64,000 nt of DNA from Methanobrevibacter sp. (GTDB lineage: Archaea > Methanobacteriota > Methanobacteria > Methanobacteriales > Methanobacteriaceae). The notes below the pieces were generated by a model. That model did no database searches and was not told the origin of the DNA. It saw nothing but the letters and a program-made list of their open reading frames with translations. The stretch is from positions 56,494-120,493 of the forward strand of contig JAFQXD010000012.1 in NCBI GenBank assembly GCA_017407115.1, given 5' to 3'. Below, in pieces: positions 45,901 to 60,900 of the stretch. Each line of letters opens with the position of its first letter. The stretch's first letter is position 1. Both the position numbers and the translations under genes were made by a program.

Positions 45901-48900
45901 GACCTTGCTTACGTTGAATGTGTCTGAGGTCCAGTTTCCGTTGAAGTTATCATCACCTTCATATATTACAACAACTGAGTGAGTTGCGTTGGTTAATTTA
46001 TCTAAAGTTAAGTTTGCTTTACCGTCATGGATTGTTCTTGTGTAGTTTTTGCCGTCAACGTTAATGATTATTTCACCGGTTGCATTGACATTGCTGAGTG
46101 TTACGTTGATTACCTCTTTGCCGTCTACACGGATGTCTTCAACTTGAACGTCGACAGTTACGTTGTCTTTTGCAACAAAGAATATTGTTTTTATGGTTGC
46201 TTTGTTGTAATTTTCATTTCCGTTGTATGTTACCTCAACAGGGTATGCGCCTGCATTCAAGTTATGTACTTCAAGGGTGGCTTTGCCTTTGAAATCATTG
46301 ATTGCAGCGGCGATACCTCTTAAAATATCTTTTCCGCCTTCGCCCTCTTTAAGGACAATGGTTCTTTCTGTTCCGTTTACTTTAATGGTAACATTTCCGG
46401 AAGCTTTGACATTGACAATGATGTATTCAACTTCACCATAGGTAATGTTTTGGACCTCTACGGTCATTACAGGATCTGCTTTTGCAACTGTGAAGTTCAT
46501 CTCAGCGGAACTGTTTGTGTAGTTGGCGTTTCCGCTGTAGTCGACGTAAACTGTGTAGTTTCCTGCAGTCATGAATCCTGGAACATCGATTGTTACTTTT
46601 CCGTCAATGATTGGTTTATCAGTTACGCTATATTTGTCAACGGTGACATTGACTGTTCCTTCTGCGTTGATATAGATTATGATTGTTTCGCTTTCACCAT
46701 AAGTGATGTTTTGAGGAACAATGATTATTTCTGCGATTGCCTGTCTGACTGTGAAGTTGTTCATAGCGCTTACAGCAGGCAGGAATTTGTCATTTCCGCC
46801 GAAGTAAACTGTCACATTGTATTCACCGGCTTCAAGGCCGTAGACAGTCAAGTTACCTTTGCCTTGAGATACGAATGCAGTGTAGTTTTTGTCATTGATT
46901 TCAACTTTGACAACACCTGTAATGTTGTCTTGAGTTTCAAAGCTAATGAATTCACCTGCACCGACAGTGATGTTGGTTCCGTTTACGCAGAATTCTGGTT
47001 GGAACTTGGATATGACTAAACTTGAATTTGTTTTGTTTGTGAAGTACTTATCATCACCTTCATAGACTGCAGTTACGTTGTATCTGCCTGCAGCCAATCT
47101 GGTTATGTTGAATATAGCAGTTCCATTTGTGATATTTGCATAGTAGTGGTCATCACCGATGTTAAGCAATACTCTTCCTGTTGCATTGTTAGGAAGTGTT
47201 ACATTGATTTGTTCAATTTCGCCAACTTTAGAGTTGGTTACGCTGATATCCATTGGAGTGATTCTTTTTGATACATTGAATATGGATGAAGCGTTTGATT
47301 CGTAGTAATTGTGGTCTCCGAAGTAAACAGCATGTACAATGTATTCACCTACACTTAAGTTTGGAATTGTAAGTGTAAGGTTTGAAGTGTTGGTCTTGTG
47401 CTCAACACCGTTAACGAATACTGAGATATTTCCTGTTGCAGCATCAGGTTTCAATTCAAGTTCAATTGTTACGTTATCTCCAACTGTAACGTTTCTGATT
47501 TCCTTGATTGTCAATGTGGAAGACATTTTGGATACTGTAAAGCTTCCGCTTCCTGTATGTTCAATCACTTTGGTTCCATTTCTCTCAACATATATCGCTT
47601 CAACTTCATAATCATCTGCAGGCAATTGGTCTAAGGTGATTCTTGCTATTGTCCTGTTGAGTTGTGAGTTGTAGAATGTTGTGAATGTAGCATTTTCCCT
47701 GACAACAACATTTCCTTGTGAATCTTTGACAACGATTGTTACGTTATCTCCTGTGTGATTGCCGGATACCCATATAGCAATAGTCTCGTTTTGAGCCACT
47801 GTGACAGGTTCTGTATCGACCGCAAGTGATTTTCCTGTAGGATATACTTCAAAGTCTGTTCCGTTTTCGCTTCCAAGGTATTTGCCGTCACCAAGATATT
47901 TGGCGGTTACGTTGTATATTGCAATCGCTGGAGTTTCAAGGTGCAACATGCCGACGCCATCGTTTACGTAAATGATGTATGATTCGTTCTTGAGTCCGTC
48001 AAATACAGTTATATTGACTTTGCCTGTTGCATCGACAGGAGCTTTGATAGTTATGTTTACATCAGTGCCGTTAGGTATTATGCCCTCATGTGATACTGTA
48101 ATGTTGATTTGTGATGAGACTTTGCTTACAGTGAATCTTTGAGTGTCATTTGCGCTTGACAAGTATTGCTCATCGCCAATGTATGTTGCAATTACATGGT
48201 ATGTTCCGTTTGTGAGTTTATCGATTGGAAGAGATCCTACACCACATGTAAGGTTTACTGTGTAGTTGGTTCCATTTACATTTACGATTACATATCCAAT
48301 TGCATTATCAGGAACAGTCACATTTATTATTTCTACATCGCCGACATCAATGTCTGAAACATTGACTTCAACGAATGAATTGCGTTTGTTGACTGTGAAG
48401 TTTTCAGTAGTGGAGTTGGCCACATACTTGTAATTTCCACCATAAATCGCAACAACAGTCTTATTGGCGTAAGCGAGGTCATTTACTTCAAAGTAAGCAA
48501 CACCATTCTCATATTTAACCTTATTATATGATTTGCCGTTAATTTCAATAGTTACATTATCACTAGGAGCAGTCACATTAATATAAGCAGTACCCGCAAC
48601 AAGAATGCTATCAACAGCAATAGTGATTGGAGCTGCATGTTTATTGATGTAGAATACGCCAGTAGCTGTTTTATTTTCATATTTAGCATTACCGAAGTAA
48701 GCGGTAATATTATATCTGCCGGCAGACAATCCTGTAGTATCGTTATTGAATACTGCTTTGCCTTGAGAAATTCTAGCAGTGTAATTAGTTCCATTAATGT
48801 TGACAATCACAATACCTTCCGCATCAACAGGAACATTAACAACGATATTAGTATCCTCTTCGACTTTAATATCGCCAGCAGTTATGTTAATTAAGTAATC

Positions 48901-51900
48901 AGAAGTCTTATTAGTCACAACATCAACTTGAGCACCACCAGATGTGAAGTTCTTATCACCAGGATAACTTACAGTCACGGTGTAACTGCCGCTTTCTAAA
49001 ACATCAGTTACAACTACGGCAATGCCCTCAGCATTAGGCTTGATACTGTAGTCCCTACCTACATTAACAGTGATATTTTCAGTAGTTCTAGGATCAACTT
49101 TAACAATGATTGTAGCATTCTTGCCGGCTTCAGCAATAACTTTGATAATATCAACATCAGGTTGGATTTGTCTTACTTCAAATGATTTATTGACTTTATT
49201 AGTGTTGTTTAAGTTGTATTTGCCGTCACCAGAGTAGTTAGCGTAAACTGTGTAGTTATCAGCAGCCAAACCGTCAACAATCCAACTTACTCTACCGTTA
49301 TCGATTGGTAAGGTAATATTTTGAGTATTGTTGATTCTGATTGTAATAAATCCAGTAGCATCAGAAGTGATGTTTACAGTAATGTTTGCTTTTTGACCAT
49401 AATCAATGGACTCGACAGTAATATTCATAATCACATCGGATTTGGTCATTGTGAATGTTTCAGTATTGTTAATGCTTGATTTATACTTATCATCACCAAT
49501 GTAGGTAGCATGGACATAGTAAGTGCCAGCACCAAGACCAGCGATTTGGACAGATCCACGGCTACCGGTTAAATTGATTGTGTAATTGGTGCCGTTGACA
49601 TTAATTGTCACATATCCTGTAGCACCGTCAGTCACATTAACAGTTATTGTAGCATTATTGCCTACAGAATTACCTACGGCTGTTACATCCAGTACAGAAT
49701 CGCGTTTGGATACTGTGAAGTTTTCAGTAGTGGAGTTAGCCACATATTTGCTGTCTCCAGCATAAATTGCAACAACAGTCTTGTCGCCGTAAGCCAGGTC
49801 ACTTACTTCGAAGTAGGCAATACCATTTTCATATTTAACTTTATCATAAGATTTACCGTTGATTTCAATAGTTACATCACCTGTTGGAGCAGTTACGTTA
49901 ATATAAGCTGTATCACCAACATATATTGAATCAACATCAATATCTAACGGTGCATCATGTTTGAATACCCAGTAATCAGTAGTTGCATATCTGAAACCAT
50001 ATTTGCCGTCAGTGAATGTCACATTTACAGTATGGTTACCGTAAGGCATGGTCACATTCCACTCAGCAACACCCTGACTAATTGTTGCATTATATTTAAA
50101 TTTACCATCAATGTAGATTGAAACATTGCCAACAGCATCAACAGGAACTTTAACCACAATTGTAGTGTTAAGATCAACTTTAGTGTCATTTGCAGTAACG
50201 TTGATTTGATAGCAGTCCACTTTAGTTACAGTCAATCCGTCAACGAGAGTTGTGCTTGTTACAGGAGTGTTGTTGTCATCACCAATGTATTCTACAGTTA
50301 TATCATATTTACCTGCAGGTAATTTGTTAATTGTAAATGTTGCCATACCATTTTCGATTGTAGCATTATATTTAATTCCGTTTACAGTGATTGTAATGTT
50401 TCCTGTAGCGGTTTCACTAATTCTGACAACGATTGTAGCATTTGTAGCGGCATCAGTAGTTGACTCTTCAATTGTAATTGCGGAGATTGCTTTAGTGACT
50501 TTAAATGTCTTGTTGGTAGAGTTGATATTGTATTTTTCATCACCGGAGTAAATAGCGTAAACTGTGTAGTTTTCAACACCAAGACCTTCGACAATCCATG
50601 TTACTTTGCCGTTTTCGATAGGTAATGTCACATTCATGGTTTCATTTATTCTGATTGTAATGAATCCTTTAGCATCATCAGTCACGTTCACTGTGATGTT
50701 GACTTTACCGCCGTATGTGATGTTTTCGACAGTAATGTTAATTCCAGTGTTGCGTTTGTTTACTGTGAAGTTTTCAGTTGTAGTGTTTCTTAAGTACTTG
50801 TCACTGCCTCCATAGATTGCAACGACAGTCTTGTTGCCATACTCCAAGCCAGATACTTCAAAGTAGGCAATTCCATTTTCATATTTAACTTTATTATAAG
50901 ATTTACCGTTAATTTCAATAGTTACATTGTCTGTTGGAGCAGTCACGTTGATGTAAGCTGTATCACCAACATATATTGAAGCAACATCAATATCTAATGG
51001 CGCATCATGTTTGAATACCCAGTAATCGGTAGTTGCATATCTAAAGCAGTATTTACCGTCAGTGAATGTCACATTTACAGTATGGTTGCCGTAAGGCATG
51101 GTCACATTCCACTCAGCAACACCCTGATTAACAGTAGCATTATGAGCAAATGCACCATCAATGTAGATTGAAACATTGCCAACAGCATCAACAGGAACTT
51201 TAACCACAATTGTAGTGTTAAGATCAACTTTAGTGTCATTTGCAGTAACGTTGATTTGATAGCAGTCCACTTTAGTTACAGTTAAATTATCTGCACATGT
51301 CAGAGGACCTGCTGAGGTGTAGTTTCTATCACCAATATACTCGGCAGTGATGTTATAGCTACCTGAGAGCAATTTATCGATGATGAATGTTGCAACACCT
51401 TTTTCGATTGTAGCGTTATATTTAGTTCCATTTACTGTAATAGTAATATTGCCTGTAGCGGTTTCATTAATTCTAACCACAATGGTTGCATTGGTTGCAG
51501 CATCAACGCTTACAGGTGTGTCAATAGTCATTACAGGAGTTGCTTTTGTAACATTGAATGCCCTGCTGGTATTGTTGACGTTGTATATTGCATCACCGTT
51601 ATATGTTACGTTTACTGTGTAGTTTCCTGCCGCAAGGTTTTCAACAATCCATTCAACCTTATTGTTGATGATTGGGAGTGTGATTTGACTTCCGGCAGTA
51701 TCGTTGAGTTTAAGAGTGATTGTACCGGTTGCACCAGGCTGAATAGTTACTGTAATGTTTGCCTTATCTCCATAGACAATATTGTCAACGGAAACCTGAA
51801 GGTGAGTTACATTTACCGCAGACACTTTGAAAGTGCAGTCGTTTTCAGCGATTGTGTAATTGTCATTAGCTTCACCGTAGTATTTGACGTGAACACTATA

Positions 51901-54900
51901 TGTTCCAGCTGTTAGGTTTGCGATTGCTATTTCACCTATTCCCTGGTTGAAGTTGTCTATACGGATTGGATAGTTTGTGAAGTTACCTGTTACAATCACA
52001 TATCCTGTTGCATTGGCAGGTACGTTAACTGTTATTTTTCCGGTTTCTGCAGTTGAAATATTGTCTGCCACTACATTGACAACAGGAGTTCTTTGGATAA
52101 CCTTGAATTTTGCCATTGCCCTACTTGGATTTAGATCACCGTCACCGTCATAGAATGCCCAAACAACCTTATCTCCAACAGGCAAATCATCAATATGGAA
52201 GTTTGCAATTGAGTTTACGACTTTTTCTGTGTAATAGACACCGTTAATATAGAGTGTCACGTTTCCAGGAGCGGTTGGAATAAGATAACCATAACCAACA
52301 GTGTCTGTAACAATGACCTTAATATCCGCAGTATCCCATACCAGGATAGTATCGTCAACTTCAATAGCCAGTTTGGTATCCATTGTGCTTACAGTGAACT
52401 CTCCTGTTTTACTGCCAGGGTTGAAGTTATCATTACCGTAATATATTACTTCAACTTTATGAGTGCCGGTTTTAGGGTTTGTGACTGTGAAGTTAGTGTG
52501 ATTATTTGCATCTAACTTGACATTGTCCAATACAACATTGCCGTCGACTTTAACAGTCACATTTCCGGCAGCATTCAGATTCACATGTATTTCCTCATCA
52601 AAACCGTATCGAATATCAGTGGTTGTTATATCTATTGTAGGATTTGCCTTGAATACTGTGAACTTGGATTTTGCAGAGTTGGCCAAGTCTAATTCGTCCC
52701 CACTGTAGTATACATCAATTGTGTAGTTGCCGGCAGGCAATTGAACAGTAAATGTGGCAGTATCGTTTATAAGGGTTACATTTTCAAATACTTTCAATGT
52801 GTCATTGATTTTAAGAGTTATGTTACCTCCAACGGCACCCACAACCTCAACGAAGATTACAGTGTTATTTCCATAAGTGACATTTGTAGGCTGGATTACA
52901 ATCGGAGGTTTAAGAGGACTTACCTTGAATAAAGATGAATTGACAGTGAATTTATATTTAGGGCTTTCAAACATTGCAGTGATGTTATATGTATCCACAT
53001 TCAAGTTGGAAAGGTCAATTTCCACTGTTCCGTTGATTACCTCAAGGATATGTTTATATTTGAATGTTGTTCCATTGATTGTCACGTTTATAGTTCCCTG
53101 TTTGACATCTGAAGGAACTGTTAGAGTAATTACCTCCTCATCACCGTAAGTAATGTTTTTAGCATCAATTAGAATATATGCATCATATTTATTTACATTG
53201 AAATGAGTGTAACCGATACTTGGTGCAAGTGTGTCGTCACCTGCAAATATTGCAGTTACAATCTTATGGCCTGCAGTTAAGTTTCCAAAGATTCTTGAAG
53301 CTGTTGAATTGACCAGAGTCAAATTATATTCCACATTGTCCAAAATAACTGTAATGTTTCCATTTACTGTCTGGTTGGAAACAACTGTAACATTTATCTG
53401 AATGGTCTCATTGACATAAATATCCTCAGCGCTTACTTCTATTACGACCAATGTTCTGCTTCTTTCTGTGATATTTGCAGAAGTGCGGTTAGAGGACGGT
53501 TTATAATTGCTGTCACCGGAATATGTGGCGCTGATATTTACTGCACCAGGAGGCATGTTATAAGCAATTCCGATTCCAGATCCGTTTACAAGTTCGACAT
53601 TGATTATTTGGCCTCTGACGTTCAATGTCACATTACCTGTTACGTCATTAGGATTTGTTACGATTCCTGTATCATAATGCTCAACAGTTACGTTAATTAT
53701 GAAATCATAATAATGAGGAGTTACATTGAACAGTATTCTGGATTCGGCTTTTGTTACATTGAGTATTGCTGTAGTCTCAATAGGTCTGTATTTACCGTCA
53801 CCAGCATATTTTAAAACAACAGTATAGTTACCGACTTCAAGGTATTTACCATGCACTAAAGTGGATACGTTTATTGTGCCTTTAGCTTGCTCCAGGGTAA
53901 TATTGCCCATCCATTGGCCATCAATATAAACTGACACATTTCCAAGTGCACCGTCAGTTAAGTTTGCACTAACTGTTCCGTTCAAGTGGAATGTTGCATT
54001 GGTTGTTGAGCCGGTAATGTTAGGATAGATTCTTGTAGTATTTTCGACATAAGTGTAATAATGCTGATTGGTTAAATAGACATCAGCGAACTTGATGCTG
54101 CTTCCTGAAGGTAAGCCCAAATCAGCAGCAGTAATGGATATATGGCCATCTTTATCAGTTGTGAAAGTGTCCACAGTATTGAGTTTTCGACCTAAGCTGT
54201 CACCAACAATAACAGTGAAATTCTGACCGGATTCAAGAGTAGGTTCTGCCGGATGATTAGTGAATGACCTTGAACCGGTATTGACAACACCACTTTCGTT
54301 TAGGTATGTAACATTGTTACAGGTTATTGTTTTTGAACTGTCTGTGACAAACATTGCATTTAAGTAATTGTCCCAACCTGCAAAGTCTATTTCTATTGAA
54401 GACCCGCTTAAATCTAAAGTTGCATTGAATGAAGCAGTGTCCGCTCTGTTCTTAAGTAATGATGTGTCTCTTAAGGTTAATTGTTTAGTTGTGTAAATGG
54501 CTGAACCGGCATGAGCCTTGTTTAGTGTGAAGTTGGATTTTTCAATGGCTCCTGTGAATTTTTCAGTGTAGAATCCACCACCAAGTGTAGCGGTGTTATT
54601 GATTATGGTGACGTTCTTAATTGTGCCTCCCTCATAATCCCAGTAAATTCCACCACCATTAGTAGCTGAAGAGTTAGCAATGAGAATGTCTTTTATAGGA
54701 ACATTCTTACCTGAAACAGCAATTCCACCACCATTAGGAGCATAACATCCAATGATAATTAAATCACTCACTTCTTTAGTACTTACAGCACTATTTAAAT
54801 ATATAGCCCCACCTTCATTTGAAGAATTACAATTAATGAATTTGGAATTGGTTAAATTGAAATTTTCACCAGTTCCCACACTACCCTTTGTAACACCCGC

Positions 54901-57900
54901 ATAAACAGCACCACCATGTGGAGAACTACAATTGATAAATGTAGAACCATATACTTTACCTTCTTTACCTCCCCAAGAAATTGCTCCTCCTCTAATTACA
55001 GAAGAACAATTAACAAATCTTGAATTGGCTACAGTAGCATTTAAAACATTAATGAATAATGATCCACCACCATCACCATAATTATTAGACCTAAGACCTT
55101 TTGAATTGGTAAAGTTACAGCCATCGATAATCGCCATTTTAGTATTGCCGTTTTTCATGACAATATCTCCACCAAAAGAAGCTTCATTGCCTATAAAAGT
55201 AGAATTAATAATCGTATTATTCTTACGGAATTGAGAAGCAATAGCACCACCACCTGATTTTGCAGTATTATTGATGAATTTAGAATTTATGACAGTGAAA
55301 TTTAAAGCACCCATATTATCAGCACCGGCATAAATTGCACCACCATCACCACTTCCAGTTTGGAGTTGATTGCCTATAAAAATACAATTGTCTATAGTAA
55401 CCTCTTTACAGATTAAGAAATGGAGCGCACCACCATGTTTACTTGTTGCTGAAGTAACTACTTTGTTGCTGATGAATTCACAATCTTTTATATAAGCATT
55501 ACCATTAGCATTCTGATCAATCCTATCCCAAGAAACAGCACCACCCATATTAGTCGCATTGTTATATTTGAATATACAACCGATGATTTGGTCATCATCG
55601 TGTCCTCCCATCCATCTAATTGCACCACCTGTTAAACCTTTGTTTGAAGTGAAATTGGAATACAGTACTTTTGCACCACCTCCAGCAACATAAATTGCTC
55701 CACCTTCCTTACTAGCTATATTATTATTAAATGAAGACCCGTTAACAATTGCATTGAAACCTGCCAAATGAATTGCACCAGACATTCCGCTTTTGGATTT
55801 AGAATTATTAACAGTACAATTATATACTACCGCATTTTCTTTGTTAATATAAATTGCTCCACCATGACCTTTTTCAGTAATACCTTGAATAAAAGTTGAA
55901 CTACTTAAAGTTGCATTCTTACCATCAATATAAACAAAACCACCGTCAGACCTGGAACTGGCAGTCTCAGTAGACCTTTTAAAGTTTGAAGTATCTATTT
56001 TTGCATTATCACCAGACACATATATTGCACCACCTTTAGTATCAAGGCCATTAACATTAGTAACCACAGTACAATCTGTGAAATTGGAACCTATTACAGA
56101 AGTATACTTACCATCAATGTAAATAGCTCCACCATAAAGTTTAGATTTAGAGTTTTTGAAATCAGAACCATTAATTGTGGCATTCAATCCATTAATATAA
56201 ATAGCTCCACCACGAGCATCATCATTATCAGCATGATTATTATTGAACTTAGATCCTTCAACAGTAGAGAAATTACCATAAATAAAAATTGCTCCACCAC
56301 CATTTGTTCCTGATCCGAATGCATAAGTCTTATCAAATGTTGAATTTAAGATTGTTGCATTCATACCTTCAATATAAATTGAACCACCTGACAATGTAGC
56401 ATTTGTATCTTTGAATTTAACTGAAATTGTAGCATTATGTCCTTCAATAAATATTGCTCCACCATATCTAGCAGCGGAATCTTCAATAGTACAGTTTAAA
56501 ATATTGGTTTCATTACCCAAGATGTAAAGTGTACCACCATCTTCCAATCCAACAGTTGAATGTTTGAAGGATGAATCAGTTACATTTACATCATTACCTG
56601 TGATAAATATTGTACCACCTAAAAGACCGGCATAGCTGTTTTCGAAAGTTGATTTGGAAACCACTTCATGGTCTCCGGTAATAATCATTGTTCCGCCTTT
56701 GGTTGAAGAGGTACCTCTAGGAATGCCTGTACCTGTACCGTTGTTATTTATACATGTGATGTTGTAGACGATACCGTAATGTCCATCCCAGTAGATTGCA
56801 CCACCGTCATCTCCAACTGTGTTGTTGATGAATTTGGAATTATATAATTTACCGTATTGACCGGAAACGTAGATTGCACCACCATCTTCTGTGGCGTTAA
56901 TATTTGTGAATTCAGTATTGTTGACGAGAACATTATTTCCAGCAACATAAATACCTCCACCTTTATATGCAGTAGTGTAGCTTATTTTTGAGCCGTTGAC
57001 AATAGATCCATTACCAGAGACATAAATTGCTCCACCAAGTCCTCCAACAGCTTTAATTTCTAAATTATCGGCATTATCATAAAGATAATCCAATTCACTT
57101 TCAATATCTGAAATGTCATCAGATAAATCATTTAAGAGAGTGCTTTGAGTTGAAGGTAAAGTTGCATTAATGTCATTGACGGTTTTATTCAAATCAGTCA
57201 ATAAGATTGAAACAAGATCGACGTTGGTTAAATTCAATACATTATTATTGAATATGCTTCCAGCGGCATTTTTCATGGATTGCAAGGTATTGTTTAAAGC
57301 AGTGATATCTGCATCAGAAATTCCTTGAGCTTTTAAAGTGTCAAGGCTGCTAATCATATCATCAATTTTATGAGTAATAGTTCCATAAACATCTAAAGCT
57401 TTTGTAGCATTAGTAGATTTTCCCAATTCTTTTTTAATGTTTTTAACATTATCAAATAAAACATTGAGTGTTTTGGATTCCTCCAAGGACAATGTAGCGT
57501 TAATATTTTTTAATGTAGTGTTAACTTGATTCAATGTAATTAAAGCCTTGGTCATATTAGCGGAGTTAACCAATCCTTCACCTGTCAGTATATTGCCAAT
57601 ATCTGTTTTAAGTTTATGCAAGGTATTGTTCAATTCATCCATATCTGCAGAAGTGATATTTCCACCTTTTAAAGTATTATTCAAGTACTCAATCATTGCA
57701 TCGACTTGTTTTAATGTCTTATTGATAGTTTCTCCACAATATACTTCTATAGAATGATAAGTAGGCGGAATACCTACTGCCAATGAATTAGTAATAGTTG
57801 AATTGTCAACAATAGCGTTATTACCTAAAATATAGATTACACCACCATTGTTTGGAGCAGTACAGTTTTCAAAGGTACAGTTTCTAATTAAAGTATTATT

Positions 57901-60900
57901 ACCTAAAACATAGATTGCTCCACCATCTTCCATACCTATTGTTGAGTTTATAAATAATGAATCAGTAATGTTTACGTCATTACCAGTAACGAATAATGTA
58001 CCACCAAGCAATCCACCGAAACTGTTTGTGAATGTGGACTTGGATAATACCATGTCTGAACCTGTAAGACAGATTACACCACCTTTGGTTGAAGAGGTAT
58101 CGTTAATACCAGTACCAGTACCATGGTTATAATCACAGGTAATGTTGTAGATTATACCGTGCTCTCCTTGCCAGAATATTGCTCCACCGTCATCCTTAGC
58201 GGAGTTGTTTATGAATGTTGAGTTGTGTATTTCACAATAGGTACCGTTCAGATAGATTGCACCACCATCGTAGTTGATTGTGTGGTTTGTGAATGTTGAG
58301 TTAATGATATAACCTTTGGATGCTCCGGCAGCGTAGTATGCTGCACCACCGTCACGGGCAGCATGGTTTGCATTGAATGTACAGTTGAGGATTGTTCCTT
58401 CACTTGCACCTACATCAAATGCAATAGCACCACCGTGACCTGTAAGTGTGAGGTCGACTTTGGTATCCTTATTGGCATCGTTTCTCTCTTCCAGGTAGTT
58501 TTTCCATGTGTTGTTTGCTATACCCAATGCGGAGTTTTCTTCAAAGGTACATGCTTCAAATGTCACATCATGGTTAGCCTGCAGGAACACAGCTCCACCA
58601 CGACCGGCAGCAGTACAGTTGTAGAATGTTACATTGTAAACGTTGACATAGTCACCTGTAAACATCATAGCTCCACCATCCCCACCGGTGGTATTGGTAT
58701 CCCAGTGACTGGAATCCCAACCGTAATATTTGACTTTACCGTCTGAACTGTTGTCCAATGCTCCACCGAATGCAGTAGCGTTTATTACTGTGATGTTTGT
58801 CATTTCACCATAGTCACCGTCATAGTAGATTGCACCTGCAGAACGGGCAGCTCTGGTATTGTTGAATGTACAGTTGATTACCTTACCGTAGTTTGCACCA
58901 GCCAGCCAGTCAAGACCTCCACCGTTGGTACCAGAAGTAGTGTTCTCGAAGTATGAATTGGATACGGTTACATTGTCACTTCCAAGCATGTATGCCCCAC
59001 CACCACGACGGGCGGAATTGGAGTCTATGAATCTACAGTTATCGATTACACCGACGTTTCCACCCCAAACGATGGAACCACCGTCACCACCATAATACTG
59101 GTCAATTGCCCAATCAGTTGGAGAAGCATCGGTATCATTTGATTCTGCATGTTTTATCCATATAAATTTATTTAGGCCTGTAGGGACAGTAACATACAAT
59201 TCATATTTGACATTTTTTCCTTTTTCCTTAGTAATGAGAACAAACAATCTGTTAGTGGTATCGGTAGTAGCCTGTGGCAGTCTGTCCAAGGCTACTACTT
59301 GTGAAAGACTGGTCAGATTTACATGATCAGTGTCAAGTGCCTCACCCAATGCAGCGTTGTTTGTGAAGTTACAGTAGCTTATGTTACCGTTGTCACCATT
59401 CCATTCGAATGCTCCACCGTTACGTTTAGCTGTGTTGTTGATAAATGAGGAATTGTAAATTGTAGCGTTTGATGAACCGTATGAGAAGCTAATCGCACCA
59501 CCGTCACGTGCAGCAGTGTTGTTTATGAACTTGGAGTTTTTAATTGTACCATCAGAAGCACCGATATCAAATCCGATAGCTCCACCGTGACCTGTTCTCC
59601 ATACGTTAAGCTGACTGCTCGCATTTCTAGGATCAAGGAATGTGTTGTTTGCAATACCTAAAGCCCGGTTGTTTTCGAAGGTACATAAGTCAAATGTTAC
59701 ATTGTGGTTGTCCTGCAGGAACACAGCTCCTCCACGGCCAGTTGCAGTACAGTTGATAAATGTGATGTTGTAGAGATATTCGTGACTTCCTGTAATCATT
59801 AAAGCTCCTGCGTCACCACCTGTAGTGTTTGTATCCCAGTGGCTGGAGTCCCATCCTGCGTATTTGACTTTACCATCTGAACTGTTGTCGAGGGATCCGC
59901 CCCAAGCTTTGGCGTTGATGATTGTGATGTTTATCATCTCACCATACCAACCGTCGTAGTAGATTGCACCGGCGGAACGGGCAGCTCTTGTTTCATTGAA
60001 TGTACAGTTTATGATTTTACCGTATCTTGCACCTGCCAGCCAGTCAACACCTCCACCGTTGGTACCTGATGTGGATTTTGTGAAGTTACAGTTGGAGAAT
60101 GTTACATTACTACTTCCGGTCATGTATGCTGCCCCACCACGACGAGCGGAATTGGAATCTTCAAATGTACAGTTATCGATAATTCCTACATTACCACCCC
60201 AGAGGAGAGTACCTCCGTCTCCACCAAAGAACTGGTCAATTGCCCAATCTTTAGGAGATATGGTTCCACTGATTGTTGTAGTTTCATCAAGTTTGATTGG
60301 AGTATTGTTTTCATCGACAACATATGATTTGAATACCCTAAGAGAACCACTTGTATAGTTAAGGACATATAGCTTACCTTGCTGTAAGTTTGCAGGCAAT
60401 GCGTCTGCATTGACAACAATCACATCATCCATTGTCAATGCCATATTGTATTGAAGCACTTCACCGGTAGCCCTGTTGTTTTTGAATTTGGAGTTTTTGA
60501 CTGTACCGTTTTCACCGTTCCAGAATATGGCTCCACCGGAACGTCTAGCAGTGTTATTTACAAATGTAACATTTTCAACAATACCTTTATGAGCTCCTTT
60601 ATTCCAGTCGATAGCACCACCGTTGGTACCTGCAGTGTTGTTTTCAAAGTGGGAATTCCTGAATGTGGTATTGTCACAAGGCTCATGTTCAGCAGACTGC
60701 AGGAATACAGCCCCACCACGTTTAGCAGCAGTGTTATTGATGAATCTGACATTATCAACAGTACCTAAAGCACCTGACCACATTACAGCACCACCGTCAC
60801 CACCATAAGTGACATCACCTAAAACACTGGTTGCATTGGCAACGCCCAAAGCACGGTTATTGGTGAAATTAGCATCCCTGATAGTACCGTTATGACCGTT

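Larger units (their letters stand above)
40080..53990 (-). repeat. Tandem Ig-like domain region of the giant adhesin
   Basis: About fifty Ig-like (Big_3-related) domains of roughly 85-95 residues repeat over 4,600 residues. Each has the consensus VxVxxITVGDxxxIxVxVPxxATGxVxVxVxG, then Y...V..G.a.f.i..L..G.Y.V.V.Y.GD.kY. Adjacent domains differ, but blocks of several domains recur, including DNA-level identities described separately. Confidence 0.85.

Noticed and set aside
40080..53990. Genuine tandem array of noncoding repeats
   Set aside because: The repeats keep frame across 14 kb and encode Ig-like domains, so they are coding.
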